Assembly (NCBI GenBank): GCA_030411725.1
Contig: MU839827.1
Location: forward strand, 372,001 to 436,000
DNA from: Echria macrotheca
Lineage: Eukaryota > Ascomycota > Sordariomycetes > Sordariales > Schizotheciaceae
Reading direction: 5' to 3'
DNA length: 64,000 nucleotides
Position numbers and translations under genes: made by a program. The notes under the pieces were generated by a model. The model made no database searches, was not told where the DNA came from, and saw only the letters and a list, made by a program, of their open reading frames with translations. Shown here piece by piece: positions 43,663 to 54,261 of the stretch (position 1 is the first letter of the stretch; each line of letters starts with the position of its first letter).

Positions 43663-46600
43663 GGGTCTTGATACACGTTCTTAGAAAGGCATATGGGTAC
43701 ATACCTTACTGATCTCGGGGCGATGAGCAGATTGGTGTTGCGACCTAGAGGTTCTAGGCTACCGCGATCGTGGCTGAGGGTCAATCAAGCCGGCTTTCAA
43801 AGCGTTTCGAGACGACCTTCGGGAGAGCTCGTCTATGGTGATGATGGTCCTGGAAGGAGCTGACAAGTAGATACTTGGTACGTGTAATGTCGACAGGACG
43901 GGTCTGGGTCGAGGAGGGAGGAAAGCAAGAACAATGTGCGCCCTCGTACACAGGTGCTAATCTTCTATATTGCTCTGTAATAGAATTAGGACAGCTGTTT
44001 TTGTAATCCTCAAGAGGTGATGACCACCCCGGGTGCCTGGCTCGGCGGGACTTGGAGGCGGGTCTCGTGTCATCGTCTAGAAGATGGACAGCCCGCGTTG
44101 TAGGAGTTCATTGCAGCTACTAAACTGCTACATGGTATTCTGACACACCGTTGCAAGAGTGTGAAAAGACAAGTAGAGAGATAGACGGGGTAGGTACCGG
44201 GTAGTTTGAGATATTATTATCAAAGCATTATCTTACAAGAAGCACTCAATGCTTCCGAATCGCTTGTCTGCCAATAATTCGGAAATGATCCAGCTTTTAA
44301 CGCGACGGCCGAACTGAGAGGAGATGTCTTCAGGATCGGGGGTACAGCACTATATAAGGTCGCAGACTTCCTCGGTCACGACCGCGGGCGGAATGCGTGA
44401 AAGAGAGCGGCAAGGGGCAATCGAGGGGTTGGAGATGCTGTGAAAGTGGGCGACAACTGGGCTGCACCAGATCTGAAAAGCAAGGTGCAATGACCAAGCC
44501 AGGGAGATCGGACAACACAGCTTTAGAATAAAAACGCAATTGAGACGATAAAGACCAAGAGGTTCTAGAACCTCATCTGGTCGAGGACACACCCCGCCAT
44601 GCAATCAGGTCTTGGTCAGGCTAGCCCCTTTAAAACTATTGACGCGGGTCAAGTAGGCCGCTGATTCGTATAAGGAAGCTGTGCAGACTGGTAGGCAGGA
44701 CTTCTTAGGGGGTTGTGTGCACGTGACTACGTAGGTATAGTAGGTATAGTGGTAAGTAGTATCTGTACTATGAAAAGGAGAGAAGGTAAAACCAAGAAAG
44801 AAGAGAAATGCAGTCAATTTATAGTCGAGCCGGACTGAAGTAATGGGAACATTAATCCTATTTAGGTAATTTCTATTTAATCCTATTTAGGTTTAAATAT
44901 TGAGAAACGAGCCGCTCCTGCATGGTGACAAGAACTGGCATTGGACAGCCTGTTATCATGGTGCCACCCGGATGCGACGCTGGAATCAGGTATCCCACGC
45001 TTCCACTGGGCTCGCGGGAGGCATGCGGCTACAGGCATGTATGTCTTGGAAGGTGCTCTCGTGTTAGCTTGTAAAAGGTGCCGACACCACCCGCAGTTGA
45101 TCTGGCTGCTGGGTCGGCGGGTTAGGGAGCTGGATCGAGTGGAAGCGTTGATGAGATTGAGGAGACCATCTTGTCCAAGGGACGGACATAATAATATGGG
45201 AACTTTGGACCACCACAGACGCCAGTGGAAGGGCGATAGGAGGGGAAATCAATCAACAAGCAGTCGTAGGATGATCCGGCGAGGACCGCAGGAAGTGCGG
45301 AGTTGGAAGCCAGAGTAGATGAAGATGCAGCAAGGGGTGGCCGTGGGAATGGACTGCAGAGCTGCTCAAGTCGGCTCCTTGGATTAATGGGCGCTAGCAG
45401 AGCAAGTTTTCCATAAATACAAGGCACAAATGATCAAGGATAACCCAGTGAAACAAACGTTCAAGCAAGCAGCCACCTCTTCAAGTTGCTCGCCGTTCTC
45501 CGCGGCGTCACACGCTGCTTGGAACCAGAGAGCAGACTGCTGAAAAGATGTAAAGGTTTTGATGGAACTGAACCGCCTCATAAGGCGGTGACGGCGAGGT
45601 GGACCTTCTGGCAGCTTGTACGAGTAACGTGTGTCCATGCAACCGCTGTAGGGGAGCGACGTCACGGCATGAGCGAGATGTAGACTCGGGAGTAGTCGGG
45701 TACAGCTGAGCTTCTTGGAATCATGATAGCGCTTGGAACGCCTGTAACTCGACATGGAATCGATGGGTAGGTACGGTCAGGTCGTTGAGTGCTTCACCTG
45801 CCTCCCGTAACCGGGTCATATAATTAGCGAGCGTCAGAAAAGAAGCTGCAAGGTTGAACTAGGGTCAAACCGTCGACTGGCTGCCATGTGTGGACTCAGC
45901 AAAGCAGAGGGGCGTCGCCGTGTTACCGTCCGTCTGGGTAGATACGATGCTTGGACTGATAAGACGGGCCGGAAACAGAGCTCCGGGCTGGTTTGTTGTC
46001 TTCGGGGGCAGTTAGAAATCGTATCTGGGTCGCAGAAAGGAAGAAATTGTCATGAAATAGTTGTCTCCACGAAGAGACTAGGTAGTCGTTGCGCCTCGTT
46101 TTTGCAATTTTTGGTCATGAGAGTGGAACTATCCGGTGCTCCCGGAAACATCTCGGGGCTCTCCGGATGTGGGTCCCGGGGTCCGGAGCCGGAGCCGGAG
46201 CTATATCAAGTTATCCATACGCCGGGTTCTACAGGGGACAAAGGTTGGGAGATGCTATATTGGCCCGAGCGTCTGACTAGAGTATAGGCAATTTCCACGT
46301 GAGCCGTAGGCGGGAGGGATCGACCACGCCTTTGCACTTTCGAACCTACACGCTACAAGGTGGCAACGTTCGGCTTGGCGCCCGTACGCCTGCCTTCCCA
46401 AGTTATTGCTCTACAATCAGGTAGTCTACCTAAGTGAGCCATCCCCAGATCTGTGAGAACAAGGAGGCTCGAGAAAGAACAGACGGTGGCGTTGCTGACA
46501 GCGGCTCACCCCGCCGCTCAGCCACCCGCTTCCGGGGACGGGACTGAAGGCGGTTGTAAAAGCGGATCCCAAAAGTCCCGAAAGTTCCCAATGCCGCAAA

Positions 46601-47494
46601 AGAGCTCTTGCCACAGTCTCTCAACATCACAATTCCCGTGCCAACTCGTGCCAACTGCCAACCGCCCTTGTGAATTCTGCCGTCCATCGTTTGCATCATA
46701 CGGGGTGTGCTTGCAAGGTGCTTGTACCGAACATACCGAGACCCGGAAACACCCGGGGCGGCGCCCGCTTTGTACTTGCATGCACTGAGAGGAGACAGGT
46801 CCTAGACAAAATCCCGTAGTGACGGAAGTATTATTAAGAAATCACAACTTCCTCGTCACAATCACGCCTCATCTTTGAGGTCTTGGAGGCGAGGGAGAGG
46901 GATGCGCATTTGCACTGCAAATGCGTTGTCGACTGCACAGCCCAATCAAACGCAGTTCCTGACGCAACCAAAAGTTCCCGTGTCGCCCGCGTCTGCTGCC
47001 CCAAGTGCCGCGCGTTGTTTCGTTGTTTCGCCCGCTACCGCTGCTGCAGTTGGCCGGAAGGACCCCTATCCGGATTGGCAAGTCACCAGCACAGAAGCAC
47101 ACTGGCTGCGCCATGATCTGCATCGTCAAGCTCTGCCTCCTACATATGCCCCTCCTTTGACATCTAGACGATAATTGCGTCTGCCAAACTCGTGGACTTT
47201 ACCAAGTCCAGGATTGCTCCACGACTTCTCTCTGGCTGTCTGGCTTGCCACCGACATAAAGATCCAGCCCCTGTTCCCCTGAGCGCTTCAACAACGGCCA
47301 GCAGCAGACCGTTGAGACAAAGGTAAAACACAAAGCCCAGTGTCGCTTCTCTTTGGTCAAACCTTGGCCCCATTCTCCTGCCACCGGCCCCTTTGTCTGC
47401 GCTTGTTTAAAACCACCGCCATCCTCCCATCTACAGATTGGAGCTGCCAACAAAACAATCCACTTCATAACACAATTCACTGTGCTGTCAAACA

Positions 47495-48786
47495 ATGGAC
47501 TCGAGATCGGTATCCTCCCGATTGCGGGAGCTTGTCAAGGTAAGCGAGCCCCTCTCTGTTTTAGCGCCTCCTAGTTTTCCCCTCATTCGTCGGCCACTTC
47601 CCCGAATCTCGGCACCAGCTAACCCTGCGGCCCCTTGGTGCAGTTTCTTAGCACCGTCCAGGGCGATCTTTCCAACGTCACCGGTCCGCCGTCCCTCCTT
47701 GCGTCGTCGTCTGTCGTCGAGGTCGGGCACTGCTGGGCGCAGCGTCCAGGCGTGTTTGCGGCGCCGGCGCTGGAACCGAACGCTGAGAAGCGAAGTCTGC
47801 TGGTGCTGCGGTGGTTCCTGACATCGCTCCGGTCACAACTCTACGTCAACGGCGCGCCGGGCGTTTCCATCAAGAAGCCACTCAACGCGTTTCTCGGCGA
47901 GCTATTCTTCGCGTCGTGGACAGATGAGGAGGCCAAGGCGACGGCGCACCTGGTCGCCGAGCAGGTGTCGCACCACCCGCCCATCACGGCCATGCACATC
48001 GCCGACCGCGAACACGGCATCCGCGCCGACGGCTACGCCCGCGTCGAGATGACTTTCAACGGTGCCGTCAACATCCGCCAGGTCGGCCACGCCCTCGTCC
48101 ACATCGATCGCTACGACGAAGACCACCTTGTGCCCCTGCCCGACGTCAAGGTACGCGGCTTCCTCGGCGGCTGCATGTACCCCGAGATCACGGGCACCTA
48201 CAATATCGTGTCGAGCTCCGGCTTCGTCTCCGAGATGTACTTCTCCGGCGAGGGCATGATCCGCGGCAAGCGTAACACGTTCACCGCCAAGATCTACCGC
48301 AAGGACGACCCCAAGAAGCAGGCCATCTACGAGGCTTCGGGCATATGGAGCGAGGGCTGGACGGTCAAGGACTCGCGCACCGGGGATATCATCGAGGTGT
48401 ACGAGGTGGATGCACCCGAGAACGCGCCGGCGCCGATCGACATCCGACCGCTGCAAGAACAAGACGAGTGGGAGTCGCGCAGGGCCTGGGCCGGCGTGCT
48501 GGCGGGCATGGCTGCGGGAGACATGCGGCTCGTGCTGGCTGAGAAGACGAAGATTGAGCAGGCTCAACGGCAGATGCGTGCCAAGGAAGCAGCCCGGGGA
48601 CACAAGTGGGAGCCGCTGCTATTTCGTTCCATCGAGGGTGATGACCACGACGTGTTCCACCAGCTGGCCGAGGGTACCAACTTCAGGCTGTGGCACGAGA
48701 AGACAAAGGGGGTGTGGAGAATCGACGAAAGCCGGCTCGGGAATGCCCAGCGGCCGTATCGTGGGGATGTGACGCCTCTGGGGTAG
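47495..48786 (+). CDS. Oxysterol-binding protein, short Osh4/Kes1-type
   Basis: Lipid-transfer protein that exchanges sterol and phosphatidylinositol 4-phosphate between membranes. 395 residues, a bare lipid-binding domain without PH or ankyrin domains, as in yeast Kes1/Osh4. The family signature EQVSHHPP is present, along with the N-terminal lid segment and KKPLNAFLGELF. One intron, 47540-47643, separates 15 N-terminal codons (MDSRSVSSRLRELVK) from FLSTVQGDLSNV. The C-terminal region keeps the typical RAWAGVL...EKTKIEQAQRQMR helix. The start is fixed by the short first exon with a good GTAAGC donor. Confidence 0.95.
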
Positions 48787-50479
48787 GCGCTGGGTGAACT
48801 TGGGTATCTGTTTTGCGGCATAGCGTGGCGTTGGATGATGGATTGTATGACTGGCGTTTTTATGACATTTAGAATGACCAAGACCGGCGGGAGCTCTAAT
48901 CAGTTAGGCGGTGGGATCACTGGGTTGCTGTGCATTACCAGGCAGATTGTCGCAGATAGCTCGATCAAGACAGCATATAAGCTGCGCGTAATAAGCTGTC
49001 AGGGACATATTACGTATTCCATTATCTCCCCCCAGGCCCGCTGTGCTTCATGACTTCGTCTATATGGAAAACACGTGGCGGAGCATCTATCAGATGGACA
49101 GCCCGTTTGCCTGACGGGGCTCGGTCATGACCTGTTTCTCTGCACTTGGGCGAATTTAGTGTCGGCGCTGCTTCCCCATTCAGGTCCCCATCAATCTGTT
49201 TGCATGTCCATGGGATGGACTTCTACAACAGAAAATAGCCACATGTTTACTCCTGGGAATAATCAAGTGGGCGATTTCCGGGCCTGGTTTTTCTCCGGCG
49301 GTCCTTTGCGGCCATGGGTGGGTGATGCTTGGCTAACTGACTCGGCGATGAAATGAGTCTTTCACTGATAGCGGAGTATCTACTCCACCATGAGCCATTT
49401 CACCACAACTCACTCGCAACCCCATCTTCTTTTTCTACTCTGGTGAAATTCACAGCACAGCCAAAGCGGGCAAGAAGGCCGAGCTATCAAGATAATTGAT
49501 CTCCAAGCAGATACGGAACAGCGGTACCCGGAATGTTGACGGCTCCAGCCCCTCGCAGGGGCGGAAGAGGAAGAGGGCTGGTGTTCTCCAAGCAACTCAC
49601 CATCATCACCTTCGCTGTTGCACCTTCTGCAAGAACAGGATTATCGGCGACTACTAGGTCGATGACTGACAGTTGTGAAAAGCTGCCAGGCTTTAAAGAG
49701 CCAAGATCCCTGACAGGAGAAGATATATCCAGAAAACTGCAAGAACTTGCTCAAAGATAGCTAAAAGCAAATTCTCATTTCATACATATCATAATCTTGG
49801 ACGAATCCCTGATATTCTTTGAACGGACGCTTTTAGCTCTTTACTAGGGATGGCTTTATGCTTCAGTCGGGATATGTCGAATATCTGTCGGGCTGCTCGT
49901 TCATTTGTCGCCGGGCTGCGAAAGATCTGTGAAAGGTCTAAGAATTGGCATAGCAAAAATGCTCTTTTGCCAAGCAGCCAAAGGAAAGGCATGACATCAT
50001 TTGCTTGTTCTTGTGGATCAGACTGGGGTCCACTTGTTCCCGGCCCAAAGTCCGCGACATATGGCGATGAATCTGCTCATGAATCGCCATGACAGCCGCG
50101 ACAGGCTTTAATCGTCTTGCACTGGCACGCCGTCGCTCATTTTTCGCTCATCTGCAGGCTATTATGACGGGTTGTTAGTGCACCCAAAAACCTTAAAAGC
50201 TCAATAGAACCCCATTTCCTGCCCCTTTCCACAGCAAAAGTCGACATATCCCTGGCGATTTTCTAGCAACCCGCTTCGTTGCGCGCCCTTGCCTGGTCGC
50301 ACATCCAATGTGAAGTCATCCACAAGCCATTGGCCGCCTCAATCCGCCGCCGAGTACAAATCTCTCGGCTTTGCCTTGGTGTTTTTGTCCAAACTGTTCA
50401 GCAATCCCTTTCGACCACTCGATTCCTATATAACCCTGGACGGCCGAGCACCCAGAGATCCCGACAGAGACATTTCGCC
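48787..50479. other. Intergenic region, no gene recognised
   Basis: 3' flank of the oxysterol-binding protein gene. Short frames near 49075-49356 and 49850-50092 have no domain or splice support. Confidence 0.45.
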
Positions 50480-50876
50480 ATGAACGATCCATTTGAGTCC
50501 CAGCGAAGCTTATCGTCCGCGTCCCCTCAGCTCCAACTTGATCCCATTCCCACCTCTTCTCACCCCAATCCACCCCATAAGAGGGGTGTCGGCGGCAAGA
50601 CTTCAACTTTGGGGACATCTCTCATCCTCATAGACCAACCCTCCTAGGAGAGGGTTCGGCCTTTTCCATGGCCACTGGTTGAGGCATTCTAACAACTATC
50701 TACATTTTTACTTCTGGCCAGCCTTGACGTCGACGATGTGTCCGATAAAGCCGGTATCGGCAGACCAGGGATCCCTGTCGAAAGGGTTAGGGTTCACGAT
50801 CTCATCGGTTTTGCAATTTGCATCGGAGAAACCGATGAATCAGAATCCACAATCTGGGCGGGATCGAAAATCGACG
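50480..50876 (+). CDS. Doubtful small two-exon gene
   Basis: A frame starting MNDPFESQRSLSSASPQLQL runs 55 codons to a stop at 50647. A second protein-like frame, LDVDDVSDKAGIGRPGIP... ending GSKIDEK, opens just after a CTGGCCAG acceptor-like site at about 50724. I could not find a donor that joins them in phase, and no family is recognised. It lies about 110 bp before the carbonic anhydrase start, so it could instead be leader sequence of that gene. Confidence 0.2.
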
Positions 50877-50990
50877 AAAAGTAGCGAAAACGGAGATCGG
50901 TAACTTCCGCACAATCTTTTGCGCAAAAGGGACTCCCGCGCTCACCGCTGGGCATTGGCAGTTGGGCAGCACGGCGGTGGGGAAGCAGCT

Positions 50991-51815
50991 ATGTTCACCA
51001 GCAGCAGCACTCGTGTGGGCGCCCGTTTCCTGTCGACTCCAACCCTCCGCCAGACCTCCTCACTCGTAGCACCACGCAACAGACTCTTCTCAACCACGCG
51101 CCCTACACGCTCCCCTCCCCGAAAACCCGAAGTCAATTGGCGCGCCATGGCCGAACAAGACATTACCAAGTACCTGCGCCAGACGCACGACCGCGTCTTC
51201 GAGTTCAACAAAGCCTGGGCGGCCGAGCAGACGTCCAAGGATCCCAACTACTTCACCAACCTGGCCGCCGGCCAGACGCCCGAGTATCTCTGGATCGGTT
51301 GCAGCGACTCGCGCATCCCCGCGGAGCAGATTACTGGTCTGGAGCCCGGCGATGCCTTTGTTCACCGCAACATCGCCAACCTGGTCTGCAACACCGACCT
51401 CAACGTCATGAGCGTCATCACGTACGCTGTGCAGCACCTCAAAGTCAAGCACATTGTGGTCTGCGGCCACTACGGCTGCGGCGGCGTCAAGGCGGCCATG
51501 ACGCCCAAGGATCTCGGCATCCTCAACCCGTGGCTGCGCAACATCCGCGACGTCTACCGCCTGCATGAGGCCGAGCTCAGCGCCATCCCCGACGAGACGG
51601 AGCGCTACAACCGTCTGGTCGAGCTCAATGTCGTCGAGCAGTGCCGCAACGTGATCAAGACGGCCGGCGTCCAGCAGAGCTACGCCAAGAACCGCTACCC
51701 CATCGTGCATGGCTGGGTCTTTGGGCTCCATGACGGTCTGCTCAAGGACCTCAACATTGATTTCGAGAAGATGTTGGGCGACATCCAGAAGATCTACAAC
51801 CTGACCGAGGAGTGA
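50991..51815 (+). CDS. Beta-class carbonic anhydrase, mitochondrial-type leader
   Basis: Zinc enzyme for reversible CO2 hydration; it supplies bicarbonate to carboxylases. 274 residues, intronless. The zinc ligands are visible: CSDSR (Cys plus the Asp/Arg dyad) and HYGCGG (His and Cys). The first 45 or so residues are Arg/Ser/Thr-rich with no acidic residue (MFTSSSTRVGARFLSTPTLR), a typical mitochondrial presequence. A second ATG (MAEQDITKYL) opens right before the catalytic domain and could give a cytosolic form. The upstream in-frame ATG at 50919 would add a charged leader and was not chosen. Confidence 0.94.
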   Translation: MFTSSSTRVGARFLSTPTLRQTSSLVAPRNRLFSTTRPTRSPPRKPEVNWRAMAEQDITKYLRQTHDRVFEFNKAWAAEQTSKDPNYFTNLAAGQTPEYLWIGCSDSRIPAEQITGLEPGDAFVHRNIANLVCNTDLNVMSVITYAVQHLKVKHIVVCGHYGCGGVKAAMTPKDLGILNPWLRNIRDVYRLHEAELSAIPDETERYNRLVELNVVEQCRNVIKTAGVQQSYAKNRYPIVHGWVFGLHDGLLKDLNIDFEKMLGDIQKIYNLTEE

Positions 51816-52411
51816 GCTGATGGAAAAGTGTAGTGAAGAAGTTCAAGTTGGATCATGCGACTGCTGCGGTTGGAATAAAGTTTGGAAACAGGCTAAACTA
51901 GATGCATCTGATAGCAAGAATGACTAGACACTGCTTCAGACCCTATTTCTTGCCTTGTTCTATCTATGATACAGGCTTATTACTACCGAGAAGTCGTTTA
52001 CTCTGTCAACCAGGCAAGTGTCTGTTGGGTCCTGATGATCAACTGGAAAGAGCTCTTTCCCATGCAGTTTCGGTCCCGAGGGAGACTCCGGAGAAAAAAC
52101 TCCATCTTTGATCATCGGTGGCTTCCTCATCCACCGAGCGATTTGCAATTCTGACATCAATGTCCAACACCGCCTCTCGGCAACAGAGGCAGGTGCTTCC
52201 GCACTTGGACGTTGTTCCTGTCTCAGTCGAGCAACCCTTACGGCTATTTATTTGAGCAAAACGACACCTTTCCTCCCGTTCCAGTTCGACATCTTCCTCA
52301 GCCTTTTCCCAGTATCCAATCACCCTTACCGAGTACGGGCATACCCAACAAATTCCTGGGTGTCACAGCATCCATCTCGACACATTACACCTCCCGAACC
52401 GCAAAGCCAAC
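51816..52411. other. Intergenic region, no gene seen
   Basis: Between the carbonic anhydrase and fasciclin genes; should hold the fasciclin promoter. Confidence 0.5.
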
Positions 52412-53666
52412 ATGCTGGGAATACGCCTCGCGATATGCCTCATCCTCTCGACATTGATTTCAATCTCGGTCGGGGAAAAGGCTGGACGAAAAGAGTTCCT
52501 TGGCGTCCTGGAGCAATACGACATACACAACGATCTGACAACCTTTCGTGGCCTCGTCAAGGTATGTTCAACTTCTCTCCAACGGGGCGGGAAGTTTGGG
52601 TGGCAGCTAACGGTAGTCAGGACTATGGCGGAAGCTTGTACTCATACCTTCCTGCAGACGGCTTTACGGTTCGTGGTTCTTGACACTATCTGGCCAGTCT
52701 TGCCTTTTGCTAACCATGACGTACCAGCTTCTCGTACCGAATAACAAGGCTTTCGACAAGCTGGGTGGTCGGAAAGCGCTAGAGGAACACAAGAAGCGGG
52801 ATATCCAGGCACTGCTGCGGTACCATATCCTTGCGGAGCCGATTGTTGCGGCCCTGCTACCTGTTGGAGAGCTGACGGTGCCGACGTTACTGGACAATAC
52901 TGCATACGCCAAGGTCACAGGGGGCCAGCAGATGCTCATTGCCAAGTATGTCGACGGCGAGGTTGTGTTCATCTCGGGCTCGGGCACGAGAGGAAGCGTG
53001 CAAGGACCGGGCGGCGAAGATGTGTTGTTTGGCAACGGTACCATCCAGGTGATTGATTCGGTGATGCAGATTCCCAAATCGTTGGAAGCAACGGCCTGGG
53101 ATGACTATCCCGAGCAGCTCACGTCCTTTGTCGAGGCACTGAAGACGACGGGTGTGATTACCGAGATCGGCCCCGATATGACAATCTTTGCACCCAGCAA
53201 CCAGGCTCTGGAGAATGTGGCTTTTATCTAGGAACAGCTAACAGACGACCAACTCGTCGCCGTGTGCCGCTACCATATTGTGCCTCGCAGAGTCCTCCAC
53301 ACCTGGGAGCTCGCCGACGGCATGGCGGTGGAGACGCTGCAGAGCAACCGGGCCCTGACTTTCACCAAGCATGACAATACCATCTATGCCAACTCGGCCA
53401 AGCTCCTGGCACCGCTGGCAGACATCCTGCTCTCGACCGGACTGGTGCACGTCATCAGCAACGTCCTCAACCCCGAGGACCCCGACGCACGGCCGGATCC
53501 GACGAACAGGAACGGGGTGCAGCCTGATGTCTTCCCTAAGACGTCAACTGGCACGACGTACAGGCCCCCGCGCCCGACTAAAGAGGCGGATTCGGCTGCT
53601 CGGATGACTGGAGCCATTGGTTTTGGGCTTGGTTTGGGGCTGGCGATGCTCGGGTTCGGATTCTAA
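52412..53666 (+). pseudogene. GPI-type fasciclin (FAS1) protein gene with in-frame TAG
   Basis: A signal peptide (MLGIRLAICLILSTLISISVG) is followed by two FAS1 adhesion domains: the first contains LLVPNNKAFDKL and LLRYHILAEP, the second MTIFAPSNQALENV and VCRYHIVPRR. A hydrophobic tail (GFGLGLGLAMLGFGF) fits a GPI signal. Introns are 52562-52620 and 52669-52727. An in-frame TAG at 53229-53231 cuts the second FAS1 domain between NVAFI and EQLTDDQ. The frame then continues 144 codons with perfect family likeness. No intron can remove the TAG without deleting the conserved FAPSN block. It may be a recent null allele (CAG to TAG), programmed read-through or a sequencing error. Without read-through the product is 233 residues and lacks the anchor. 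Confidence 0.8.
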
Positions 53667-54261
53667 AAGGTGTGAACGCGTATCCGGCGTAGGGTTAGAA
53701 GACAGGTTAGTATTAATTATGGAATTCTAATGTTTTACCTAATGATACTTCTTCGTTGTCCGGAAATACCATGCTGTTGAAATGCTAGAGACCTCGGGTT
53801 TGTATTGCAGCGACGTTGTTGTGTTCGGCAGCATCATGGGTCAAGTTAGCCGGGATACCCTAATGGGTTCGGGCAGACGGCTGGTTCCGATTGGGTTTAA
53901 GGCGGGAATTCGCTGCGGGCCGTCAACGTCGATGATGGCACTCCGGTCCCGGGTCGTCTTCCCGCCTGGTTCGCTCTTTATGCGGAGAAACGAGAAACGA
54001 TCCACTGGGATGCGGAGATGAGGGGTTGCGTTCCTGTCGAAGCTGCCTGTGTACCACGCGCTCGCTGGAGGATCACTACCCGATGACGACGGTTGGCCCA
54101 GCACATCCGGAGCGGGGTGCTTGCCGATGAGGGGGACGAGGGGGACTGCACAGCTAGAAAAGGGGAAGGGACCACCAGGAGGATCCTCCTGCCCGGACGA
54201 CTAACCCATTCCTCGAAATTCCATCCCTTGACTCGACTCCTTCCTCGCAATCCTCGCAGTC
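53667..54261. other. Intergenic region, no gene seen
   Basis: 595 bp between the fasciclin and monooxygenase genes; no supported frame. Confidence 0.5.

Larger units (their letters stand above)
40103..47494. other. Repeat island and OSBP upstream region, no gene recognised
   Basis: From about 40.4 to 46.3 kb the + strand is purine-rich, with many short direct repeats and degraded dispersed repeats. The longest frame (202 codons, - 40866-41474) is low-complexity and has no domain. AT-rich patches sit at 40420-40500 and 44850-44900. The part after 46.3 kb is ordinary intergenic DNA leading to the oxysterol-binding protein promoter. Confidence 0.55.

Noticed and set aside
40103..46300. Hidden CRISPR-like or rRNA array in the repeat island
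   Set aside because: The units are degenerate and unevenly spaced, spacers are not of constant length, and the organism is a eukaryote; no 5S or large rRNA sequence recognised.
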